A DNA stretch of 13,176 bases from an uncultured Bacteroidales bacterium (GTDB taxonomy: Bacteria; Bacteroidota; Bacteroidia; Bacteroidales; UBA932), in assembly GCA_946062035.1 (NCBI GenBank), contig CAMGTS010000016.1, positions 1 through 13,176 on the forward strand, in the 5' to 3' direction. How positions within the stretch are numbered: position 1 is the first letter of the stretch; every line of letters starts with the position of its first letter. A model generated the notes under the pieces. The model was not told the DNA's origin, made no database searches, and worked only from the letters and a program-made list of their open reading frames with translations. This document shows positions 7,126-13,176 of this stretch, one piece after another. The position numbers and the translations under genes are program-made.

Positions 7126-9339
7126 TCAATTATTTTGTTCTGTCATATAAGCGTCTCTGATGCAGCGGATAGCAGTACCGGAATTTCCGCCTCCGATATA
7201 TACAGATCCACTTGCGGCGTAGTAGTTGTTTCCGGTCAATACTTTATCCATTGCGTCAGAAGCGGTCTGATATTTTTTTATAATCAGCAATTCGGCCTCT
7301 GTCGGAAGTCTCCAGTCGTCCAAATGTACAGTTTTACCGGTCTCAGGGTCTTTATAGGCCTCAACATACTCTTTGCAATGGCTCGCTGCCATTGCCACGC
7401 TGTTGAATCCGCTTACGGCACCCAACTGCGATGCAATCATAAATGACGGGGATACGAGTTTTGCGTTATCTTCTCCCGGATCGGTTACCCCGTCGGTAAT
7501 ACGGGGCTTTCCGACAATATATTCATCAGAGGTGGAGGTAATCCTTATATGGTACATTCGAGCGTTATTCAAATTTGAACCTGCAGACGAAAGTTGCGGA
7601 GTGTCAGTATCTTTATATCCGGAGTTAAACCAATCGAACACCCACTTTTGGTATTCATAGTATGAAATAGTGGACGAACCATCACTTTTGACTTCGGCTA
7701 CTTTCGAAGTAAAATTGCCACTACCAGAGGATTTGCTATAAGACCATGTGCCACTACTGCTATTGTAAGAGCCGGCGGTTACATATCTTGAGGATACGAA
7801 ACTTTCATAGTGAGTGCCTTCAAAGTCTGAGCGGTAGCTGTACCAGCCCTGGATATTTGTGATATACTCCAGCGGGAACTGGTGAACTAAGAATGTCTCT
7901 ATCTCTCCCTCTTCGTTTGTCACCTCAAACTCCACATACTGGATAGTGTTGTTTGTAGGGACAGGAATGTGTATGTCTATCGCACCCGAAAGGGCGTTTG
8001 CCTCTGCCGATTTTGCTGTTATCTGGCTGGTTATCGAGGTTGAAACGGGCTGTTTCTTTCCCAATTTATCGTAGTAATATGCGCTTTTGACCGTTACCGT
8101 AATCTTTGAGGATGATGAGAAAAGTATACTTGTCTTGTCATCCGCAACATTGTGCATATCCAGTTCATCGTGGTTGAGGTAGAGGAATATAGGCTTGCTC
8201 TCGCTTCCACCAAGGTCTACCTTTGTCTCGCCCCAGCCAATCACTGTATAGTCAATATCCTTGATATCAACAGGCTCGAACTCAGAGTTCGCGCCCGGAG
8301 CGTTGATCTTGAAGGAGAGCTGATAGCAGTGGTTGCGTTTCAGGCTCTGCTCCTGACTGAGAGGAACTCTGTACCAGTTCTCTGGCAAAGCTTTCTCTTC
8401 CCATACGATTTTTCCTTCAGAGTCTTTCTCGAACTCAACGCTTCCGTCAGGATTTGTGATTTTTTTTGCCACCAACATCGGGATGTTCACAAGCAGGTTG
8501 GTCTGCTCCGTCTGGCTCTTGTCCTTCCAGACATAGCTGTATGCGTATGTCACGATATCGATAGTGTTGTTCTCTTCGTTCATCTCGAAGAATCTCTCCG
8601 CATTGCTCTTGTCAGGTGTGCGCAGACGTGGATTGTTCAGAGTAACTTCCGAGAGCAGAGTTGTCTCGTAAGGCATGTTACGCATATAGTAGCCTCGTCT
8701 GTTTCCCTCTACAGCGGTGAAGTTGACACTCTCTCCGCCGGTGATCTTTACGACAATCTTTGCAGCGGCCCTTTTGAGGTTTACAGTCAGCTCGGTATTG
8801 TGGCTCTTGACACCGTCATACAGCACTACGCTTCCCGGAGTGGCAGGTTCTGTCGCCCCGTCGTATGCGATGCCGTCCATGATGAATGTCTGGGGAATAT
8901 CTACTCTGTTGACAGTCATGCCGGTCATGTGGATATTCTGGTCAGTGCATCTTTTCGAACGAAGGTCCGCAAGGGACGATACTCCGTCCAGGTCCTCTCT
9001 GCTGTTGGCTATCAGGTAGACCCAATAGCGCTTGTTGGCCGTAAGCTCGCTTCTGCGCTTTCTCAAGAAGACTCTTCCCCCTTTAAGTTCCGCCTCGCCG
9101 AACTTTTCGTGTGTCACGAGGTTGCCGTTGTCAAATATGAAAATGTCGAGCAGCTCAATCTTCTCCTCAATCTCTTTGAGCACATTTTCATTGATGGCTC
9201 TGCTGCGTGCATCGGAAGATGAAATCTGCAGGATAATCAAGTCATTGCCACTGCCGGGTTGAAGGATATCCTCTTTCCCGCAGGAGAAGAGAACCATTGC
9301 GGCAATGGTCATGATCATATATGCCAATGACTTTTTCAT
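7126..9339 (-). CDS. Fimbrillin-like lipoprotein with C-terminal FISUMP-like domain (candidate tip adhesin)
   Basis: The 737-residue product begins with a lipoprotein signal (MVLFSC, Cys20). A fimbrillin N-domain follows: strand NDLIILQIS, candidate maturation site RSR47-A48, LLDIFIFDNG (63-72), YWVYLIANS (105-113) and LKRAAAKIVVKI (188-199), matching the R..A.l.l.v pattern of FimA/Mfa-type pilins. The segment DYTVIGWGET (363-372) marks the end of a second pilin domain. Beyond about residue 500 comes a Ser/Gly/Tyr-rich stretch (521-545), then a C-terminal domain with DDWRLPTEAELL (674-685), YYAASG (706-711) and final AIRCIRD (723-729). That signature is of Fibrobacter-type FISUMP domains, which share the C-type-lectin/FGE-like fold. 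I infer a ligand-binding subunit exposed at the pilus tip. An AAGAAG sequence lies 9 nt before the ATG. Cys655 and Cys726 could form a disulfide. Confidence 0.78.
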   Translation of the reverse strand: MKKSLAYMIMTIAAMVLFSCGKEDILQPGSGNDLIILQISSSDARSRAINENVLKEIEEKIELLDIFIFDNGNLVTHEKFGEAELKGGRVFLRKRRSELTANKRYWVYLIANSREDLDGVSSLADLRSKRCTDQNIHMTGMTVNRVDIPQTFIMDGIAYDGATEPATPGSVVLYDGVKSHNTELTVNLKRAAAKIVVKITGGESVNFTAVEGNRRGYYMRNMPYETTLLSEVTLNNPRLRTPDKSNAERFFEMNEENNTIDIVTYAYSYVWKDKSQTEQTNLLVNIPMLVAKKITNPDGSVEFEKDSEGKIVWEEKALPENWYRVPLSQEQSLKRNHCYQLSFKINAPGANSEFEPVDIKDIDYTVIGWGETKVDLGGSESKPIFLYLNHDELDMHNVADDKTSILFSSSSKITVTVKSAYYYDKLGKKQPVSTSITSQITAKSAEANALSGAIDIHIPVPTNNTIQYVEFEVTNEEGEIETFLVHQFPLEYITNIQGWYSYRSDFEGTHYESFVSSRYVTAGSYNSSSGTWSYSKSSGSGNFTSKVAEVKSDGSSTISYYEYQKWVFDWFNSGYKDTDTPQLSSAGSNLNNARMYHIRITSTSDEYIVGKPRITDGVTDPGEDNAKLVSPSFMIASQLGAVSGFNSVAMAASHCKEYVEAYKDPETGKTVHLDDWRLPTEAELLIIKKYQTASDAMDKVLTGNNYYAASGSVYIGGGNSGTAIRCIRDAYMTEQNN

Positions 9340-9380
9340 TATACTGTTCTTCTTTTCAAAAAGTTAATCACTCTGTTTCT

Positions 9381-10904
9381 CTATTCAACCTGTGTAATTA
9401 TTATATGCTCCGGAGTCGTTGTCCCTGCGTATGCGAGACCACCCACGCGTCCGTTGATCAGCAGGTACTGCGCCTCAGGAAGCCATGACGGATAGTATGA
9501 GATCGAGAGTCTGCATTTCTCGCCGATATAGTCGGCTCTCTGTGCATAGACTCTGATGACATACGGATCAGGCGATGCTACCCATTTGTCCGGGTCGGTG
9601 ATTTCCACTCCGTTCTGGAACACCTTGAGCGTGTAGGCTGTCGAGGCCCTGTCGAGCGTCGGGATGAACTTCTGCCCGAGAGGGGCGGTCATGCTGAACT
9701 CGACGGCAAATGCTCCTGCAGACGGATCAATCGGGTTGTATTTTACGGTAGGCTGCGGATACGGCGTCACCATGGACGGGTCGTACGGGTGCGGCTTCAC
9801 CGGATTTGAATAGGTCGGGAAGTCGAACTCCATGCTCCACTTCACTTCTGTCCAGTCTGCAACCTTGTAGTTTATGATAATCTGTCCTTCGTCACTTATC
9901 GTGCAGAGGACGTTGTAAATCGTATTTCTGTCAATTTTCGGCAGGTAAATCTCTTTCCAGATTGTTCCTCCGCCGTTGAAATTGTATGCTATTTCGAGCG
10001 TGCCGCCCTTCTCGTCACCCTGTTCGCTCCAGCTGTCAGAGCCGTATATGTTTTCGAATATATAGTGCGGCTGTGTTACAGGTGTGTAGTATGTATCATC
10101 GGTCTTGTGCTCCGGAAGTGTCCCTTCGTACTCCTTTATGTTTTCCGCTTCGCTCGTCAATGTCAGCACGATATCGTCATCTTTCGACTTGATTGCCTCG
10201 AGAATCCCGTCAACCTGAGGCATCACATACTGGCGGAGCTTGGTGCCTGACTTCAGGATTCTTGCTCCGACAATTTTCAGCGTGCTGCTCTCGCCGCCGA
10301 CTTTGGCTGCGTAAAGGTCGAGTCTCGATACGCATCTTGTAAGCTCGATGTCCACCTTCTGGCTGATGAGGATATGTCCGTAATGCTCCCCTTTGTTGAC
10401 AGCGTCCGTGTCGCCCGGGCCGAGACTTGTCGTCCTGATATTGGCTATGTCTATGTCGGCATAGTTGCGGTAGAACATCGGAACTCCGTTGGTTGCGAAA
10501 TCGTTGTTTGTCACAAAGTAGAGGGTTTCCAGCTGGTTTCTTGTCATCGTCTCTGACAATTGGGCCGAAAGTGCACCCATCGCTTTTTCGTTTGCGATGA
10601 CATAGAACTCTACACGCTGTACGTCGACAGAAACAACCTCCATATCCACAAGGAAGTCGTAAGGGACGGTATTCCCCCCGAAATCCTCATAGTAGCCTAC
10701 GAGCCTGTTCCCCACGAATGCCCAGAGTCGCAAAGAGTGAATCTGAGACTCGTAGTCCGGAGTCGCCTTCTCACCGATGCTCATGAGCATAAGCACATTG
10801 TCTTCTCCCGTCTTTCCCACTTCCGATGACTTCTCGCAAGAGGCGGAGAGCAATGCAACAAGTGAAATCAATATTGCGCCGATATATGTTCTCAACATCG
10901 TCAT
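9381..10904 (-). CDS. Fimbrillin-like accessory pilus lipoprotein with extra C-terminal domain (Mfa3-position)
   Basis: The 507-residue product starts at the ATG at 10902-10904, chosen because AGAAGG lies 6 nt upstream; the codon before it is an in-frame TTG. A lipoprotein signal ends SASC with Cys23. The pilin core is clear: strand NVLMLMSIG, SLRLWAFVGNRLVGYY (57-72), VEFYVIANE (98-106), LTRCVSRLDLYAAK (188-201) and a closing strand IIINYKVADWTEV (342-354). At the place where its neighbours have Arg-Ala, this protein has Lys46-Ala47. After DWTE comes a Pro/Tyr-rich linker (about 362-393, YSNPVKPHPYDP) and a roughly 110-residue beta-rich domain absent from simple shaft pilins. Position and size match Mfa3 of P. 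gingivalis, an accessory subunit needed for incorporating others, but sequence identity cannot be judged by eye. Confidence 0.78.
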   Translation of the reverse strand: MTMLRTYIGAILISLVALLSASCEKSSEVGKTGEDNVLMLMSIGEKATPDYESQIHSLRLWAFVGNRLVGYYEDFGGNTVPYDFLVDMEVVSVDVQRVEFYVIANEKAMGALSAQLSETMTRNQLETLYFVTNNDFATNGVPMFYRNYADIDIANIRTTSLGPGDTDAVNKGEHYGHILISQKVDIELTRCVSRLDLYAAKVGGESSTLKIVGARILKSGTKLRQYVMPQVDGILEAIKSKDDDIVLTLTSEAENIKEYEGTLPEHKTDDTYYTPVTQPHYIFENIYGSDSWSEQGDEKGGTLEIAYNFNGGGTIWKEIYLPKIDRNTIYNVLCTISDEGQIIINYKVADWTEVKWSMEFDFPTYSNPVKPHPYDPSMVTPYPQPTVKYNPIDPSAGAFAVEFSMTAPLGQKFIPTLDRASTAYTLKVFQNGVEITDPDKWVASPDPYVIRVYAQRADYIGEKCRLSISYYPSWLPEAQYLLINGRVGGLAYAGTTTPEHIIITQVE

Positions 10905-10910
10905 CAATAA

Positions 10911-10916
10911 CCTTCT
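10911..10916 (-). promoter_or_regulatory. Ribosome binding site deciding the start of the 507-aa pilus gene
   Basis: The minus strand reads AGAAGG, ending 6 nt before the ATG at 10902-10904. A TTG codon lies directly upstream of that ATG, only 3 nt from the site, so the spacing favours the ATG. This is the clearest Shine-Dalgarno-like sequence in the pilus operon. Confidence 0.55.
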
Positions 10917-10924
10917 GTTGTATT

Positions 10925-11824
10925 CTAAATCGAATCAGGTCTGATCTCCTCTACAAACCAGCTCGGAACCTGTACGATAACCTGTCCCGAGAAGAAACGT
11001 ATCTCGATTGGTATGAGGACTTCCTGTTTCGTTACGTCTATCTTGTCTGCGTTGGCGGCGAGGAACTCTGCAAGGTTCACCGTTGCAAGCGTTGCCCCGT
11101 CTGTGTCTGTGACGCTGACGTTTACTCTGTCGTGGGCAGTGTGTCTCATGATGTTGAAACTGCTGCTCATCGTTGCGTTTGTCGCACTGTACTGTGTCTC
11201 AGGTATGTATGTCACCTCTTCTCCGCGGGCCTTGTTTGTGAAGTCCGTGCTCGGAAGCAGGCCTGACATCCCTATAACCGGAAGATTCTCTCCCGGAATA
11301 CCGACCACCTGAATTATGACGTCGTAGTGCGAGCATTTGAAGACGGCTGTTCTGACCTTGTCATTCGGGTTCTCGGCATCGTACGGCTCTATCTCATAGT
11401 CCAGTAATGAGAAATAGAGCGGGTCGTTGCCTTTGACTGTTCTTCCCGCAGTGTAATCTTTGTCCGAGAAGAGGATGTCGTCTCCGAAAACTCTTGTAGG
11501 CAAGCCGTTTACGTCGGTATGGTATGTATTGCCGAGGCAGACGATTCTGTAGTTTCCCTCATCGAGCTGAGGAAGCTGCGTCTTTCTTGCACGCACGTCT
11601 GCGTCCGGCAAAGTGTAGCTTTTGACTACCTGGTTGTCGGAGTTGAAGATATAGATGTCAACTTTGTCTATCATATTGTTGAATATCTCATCCTCCCCGT
11701 CTCCGACATAACTCAAGAGGAGGTAATTGATATTGTGGCAGTCGCTTAGGTCTTCCCTGACGCATGACGGCAGGAAAGCGACGAGCATCAGCATCGTCAG
11801 GACTGCTTTTGTGATTTTCATCAT
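10925..11824 (-). CDS. FimB/Mfa2-family pilus anchor subunit (lipoprotein)
   Basis: This 299-residue lipoprotein is predicted to tether the pilus base to the outer membrane and limit its length, as FimB and Mfa2 do in P. gingivalis. It has a signal peptide ending LPSC (Cys21), followed by the family's typical start REDLSDC with a second Cys29. The transthyretin-like N-domain shows NYLLLSYVGDG, VDIYIFNSDNQVV and GNYRIVCLGNTY; the second domain includes RTAVFKCSHYDVIIQVVG and the closing strand QVIVQVPSWFVEE, where FimA-type pilins have their C-terminal donor strand. Unlike the other subunits it has no Arg-Ala site in the first 60 residues, consistent with an anchor that keeps its lipid. Two successive ATGs open the gene; AGAAG lies 5 nt upstream of the first. 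The stop is 20 bp before the next gene's ATG. Confidence 0.87.
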   Translation of the reverse strand: MMKITKAVLTMLMLVAFLPSCVREDLSDCHNINYLLLSYVGDGEDEIFNNMIDKVDIYIFNSDNQVVKSYTLPDADVRARKTQLPQLDEGNYRIVCLGNTYHTDVNGLPTRVFGDDILFSDKDYTAGRTVKGNDPLYFSLLDYEIEPYDAENPNDKVRTAVFKCSHYDVIIQVVGIPGENLPVIGMSGLLPSTDFTNKARGEEVTYIPETQYSATNATMSSSFNIMRHTAHDRVNVSVTDTDGATLATVNLAEFLAANADKIDVTKQEVLIPIEIRFFSGQVIVQVPSWFVEEIRPDSI

Positions 11825-11865
11825 AATATCTTCTGCTGTTGTTTTATAACTAAAGGCGGTGTGTC

Positions 11866-11913
11866 ATAATTGCCGGCCGCTGTGCCGCTGTCGGGATTCG
11901 GATTGGCAATTAT
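11866..11913 (-). other. Inverted repeat ATAATTGCC/GGCAATTAT with 30-nt loop
   Basis: ATAATTGCC (11866-11874) and GGCAATTAT (11905-11913) are perfect 9-bp complements with a 30-nt GC-rich interior. In the pilus mRNA this could form a stem ahead of the anchor gene leader. With no following U tract on the minus strand it does not look like an intrinsic terminator; an RNA stability element or protein site is as likely. Confidence 0.4.
11876..11891. repeat. Tandem 8-bp duplication (GCCGCTGT x2)
   Basis: Two adjacent perfect copies of GCCGCTGT occupy 11876-11883 and 11884-11891, in the loop of the 11866-11913 inverted repeat. Two copies of a short unit may be chance or a recent slippage duplication. 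Confidence 0.35.
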
Positions 11914-11926
11914 TTTACGCCTGAAA

Positions 11927-11960
11927 TGTGTTGTGCCAATTTTTATCTTGACACAACACA
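11927..11960 (-). terminator. Stem-loop after the shaft pilin gene (attenuator or mRNA-stabilising hairpin)
   Basis: TGTGTTGTGCCAA (11927-11939) pairs with TTGACACAACACA (11948-11960) around an 8-nt loop. In the minus-strand transcript this is a 13-bp stem whose only imperfection is a G-U wobble. It begins 18 nt after the shaft gene stop. Only three U residues follow before a C, so it is weaker than a canonical intrinsic terminator and would more likely allow partial read-through or protect the upstream message from 3' decay. Either would favour shaft over minor subunits. Confidence 0.6.
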
Positions 11961-11978
11961 ATGATTCGGTATTTCGGA

Positions 11979-13094
11979 TTAGAATTCAGGAGTTACAGGA
12001 ACGACTTTCCACTCAGCTACTTCCACTGTCAACTCTACGCAGCGTTCAGGATTTTCCCATACTTTGTCTTTGATAGGGAAGAGTACGCGGTAGATCTTGC
12101 CTGCCTCGAATCTTTCAGCAGTAGTGAAGCGGCCTTCGACATACAAAGGCGTATCGGGCGAACCTGCCTTCTTGCCTAAGAAGCTAACATAGAGTGAAGG
12201 GTTGTTCGCTGCTGATACTTTGGTTTCGGCAAGACCGAAGGTTATGATGTTCAGCAGATTGTCTCCATTTCCGGTATAACCGGTAGCATCATCCCCATTC
12301 GTGAATTTTCTTTTGCCTTGTCCGAGAGTGAAATCTGTAAGGCCGTTTGCCCAAGGTGCGACAGCGGCATCGATCCATCCCCATTTCAGAGAACTTTCTG
12401 TAGGCGCTATCACAGCAGCACCCGATGCAGCTTTTGTCAAATAGTTGTATTTGGTATAGTAGCCGCTCAATGCGATTTTGCTTATCTGGATCTCATCGAA
12501 AGAGTACACAGTACTTCCTGTCCCCAAAACATACTCCAGACCGTAGATCTCGAAACGTGCCGTGCGCGGAGTGAGATTGACTGTGGCTGTATAGACATTA
12601 GGATGCCCGCTTCCGTCTGCACCGTTTTTGCGTGAGAGGCCGCTATCTCCGTAAAGAGGATATACAGGATGGTTGCCTGTGCCGTTGTCGTTGAGCACGT
12701 CCAACTCCCCAGGCATGGCTGAATAATCGATATCGCCGAGGTTACCGACGATCACTACCTTGACAGCAGATGCAGGGACAAAGTGGTATGTGTATGTGTT
12801 GGTACCGCTCAATTCTGCGCTTGTGAAATACACCTTCTGTTCCGTCGAATTGTAAGTCGGAATTGTCACAGGGGTATTGGCTGCATCGAGGAAAAAGATC
12901 TTGAAGTTCTCGAGACCTACAGCCTCGTTGTTGTTGATTGCATCGCCTGTCGCTCTTGAGATAGGAGCGATGTTAGGCAATGTTACAGTAACTTGCTTCA
13001 AGCCGTCATCACCCTCCGGGCCATGACTTTTGCTGCAGGCTGCCAGAGCCATAGAGGCAACTGCGGCCATCAATAATAAACTTTTTACTTTCAT
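11979..13094 (-). CDS. FimA/Mfa1-like major pilus shaft subunit (fimbrillin)
   Basis: The 371-residue precursor has a textbook lipoprotein signal ending ALAAC (Cys20). A first strand (LKQVTVTLPNIAPI) runs to a candidate maturation site SR47-A48; P. gingivalis FimA is cut by Arg-gingipain at Arg46-Ala47, almost the same place. Further fimbrillin landmarks are LENFKIFFLDAAN, VKVVIVGNLGDI and TPRTARFEIYGLEYV, and the C-terminal strand VELTVEVAEWKVVPVTPEF, which should insert into the groove of the next subunit after cleavage. The smallest of the cleavable subunits, first in the operon and alone before a strong hairpin, it is most likely the shaft protein. Mature protein has a single cysteine, Cys352. 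The leader is A-rich (AACAAACAAC before ATG) with no Shine-Dalgarno, and contains the hexanucleotide repeat. The promoter is probably beyond the window. Confidence 0.87.
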   Translation of the reverse strand: MKVKSLLLMAAVASMALAACSKSHGPEGDDGLKQVTVTLPNIAPISRATGDAINNNEAVGLENFKIFFLDAANTPVTIPTYNSTEQKVYFTSAELSGTNTYTYHFVPASAVKVVIVGNLGDIDYSAMPGELDVLNDNGTGNHPVYPLYGDSGLSRKNGADGSGHPNVYTATVNLTPRTARFEIYGLEYVLGTGSTVYSFDEIQISKIALSGYYTKYNYLTKAASGAAVIAPTESSLKWGWIDAAVAPWANGLTDFTLGQGKRKFTNGDDATGYTGNGDNLLNIITFGLAETKVSAANNPSLYVSFLGKKAGSPDTPLYVEGRFTTAERFEAGKIYRVLFPIKDKVWENPERCVELTVEVAEWKVVPVTPEF

Positions 13095-13176
13095 GTTGTT
13101 TGTTTTTAAGTGTTTATATTTATATTTATATTTATATTTATATTTATATTTATATTTTGTTTGTGCTATTTCTCCT
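13095..13176 (-). promoter_or_regulatory. Upstream region of the pilus operon (leader, repeat array; promoter not seen)
   Basis: This 82-bp stretch is very A/T-rich and precedes the first pilus gene. It contains an A-rich leader next to the ATG, then the hexanucleotide array, then 22 bp to the window edge. No TAnnTTTG box occurs on the minus strand here, so either transcription starts further out or a different type of promoter lies in the repeat. Confidence 0.5.
13113..13154. repeat. Hexanucleotide tandem repeat, 7 perfect copies (TATAAA on coding strand)
   Basis: The plus strand has seven exact copies of TTTATA over 42 bp; the coding strand for the shaft pilin reads (TATAAA)7. The array ends 18 bp before the shaft gene ATG, inside the leader or promoter. 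Perfect short tandem arrays of this length are prone to slipped-strand mispairing, so copy number could vary between cells. Confidence 0.95.

Larger units (their letters stand above)
11825..11978. other. Gap between shaft and anchor genes, with two stem-loops
   Basis: This 154-bp stretch is the only long gap inside the pilus operon. It contains no coding region or TAnnTTTG promoter on the minus strand that I can see. It does hold two inverted repeats and an 8-bp tandem duplication, listed separately. Its position after the most highly expressed subunit suggests control of read-through or mRNA stability. Confidence 0.6.

Noticed and set aside
8152..9222. 356-codon open frame on the plus strand
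   Set aside because: It lies antisense to the well-supported 737-aa pilus lipoprotein, has no signal or family motif I recognise, and has no ribosome site. It is a frame shadow.
10905..10907. TTG as start of the 507-aa pilus gene
   Set aside because: An ATG follows immediately and is better spaced (6 nt) from the AGAAGG site.
13113..13154. The TTTATA array as a CRISPR or as a coding repeat
   Set aside because: The units are contiguous with no spacers, and on the coding strand TATAAA contains TAA stops, so it is neither.

Overview
The window looks like chromosomal DNA from a member of the Bacteroidales (phylum Bacteroidota). The evidence is a complete type V (FimA/Mfa1-type) pilus operon, a pilus class essentially restricted to this group; a DUF5106/thioredoxin-like exported protein typical of Bacteroidales; promoter -7 elements of the form TAnnTTTG; and starts that mostly lack a strong Shine-Dalgarno and instead have A/T-rich leaders. 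I cannot name the genus.

Left part (1-3070): a partial exported tetratricopeptide-repeat protein runs leftwards out of the window. It is separated by a 194-bp divergent promoter region, with one TACCTTTG box on each strand, from a rightward housekeeping operon: ftsE (cell-division ABC ATPase), nth (endonuclease III, overlapping ftsE by 11 bp) and xerD (chromosome-dimer-resolving tyrosine recombinase, 6 bp further on).

Right part (3018-13176): a leftward six-gene cluster. In order of transcription it encodes a FimA/Mfa1-like major shaft pilin, a FimB/Mfa2-family anchor, two fimbrillin-like accessory lipoproteins (507 and 737 aa, the larger with a C-terminal FISUMP-like, potentially lectin-type domain), a very large (1041 aa) lipoprotein that is the likely tip or second adhesin, and a periplasmic DUF5106/thioredoxin-like protein with a CHDC motif. 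Gaps after the anchor are 15-41 bp, so these genes are probably one transcript. The 154-bp gap after the shaft gene holds a strong stem-loop that could set the shaft:minor-subunit ratio. The order resembles mfa1-mfa2-mfa3-mfa4-mfa5 of Porphyromonas gingivalis. The pilins are expected to reach the outer membrane as lipoproteins and be cut at an Arg-Ala site. This opens a groove that the C-terminal strand of the neighbouring subunit fills. The anchor lacks the site and stays on the cell.

The most notable signals are seven perfect copies of a hexanucleotide (TATAAA on the coding strand) 18 bp before the shaft pilin start, a possible phase-variation tract; the conserved Arg-Ala maturation site in three subunits, replaced by Lys-Ala in the fourth; a thioredoxin-like gene closing the pilus operon; and a 53-bp tail-to-tail overlap between that gene and xerD.
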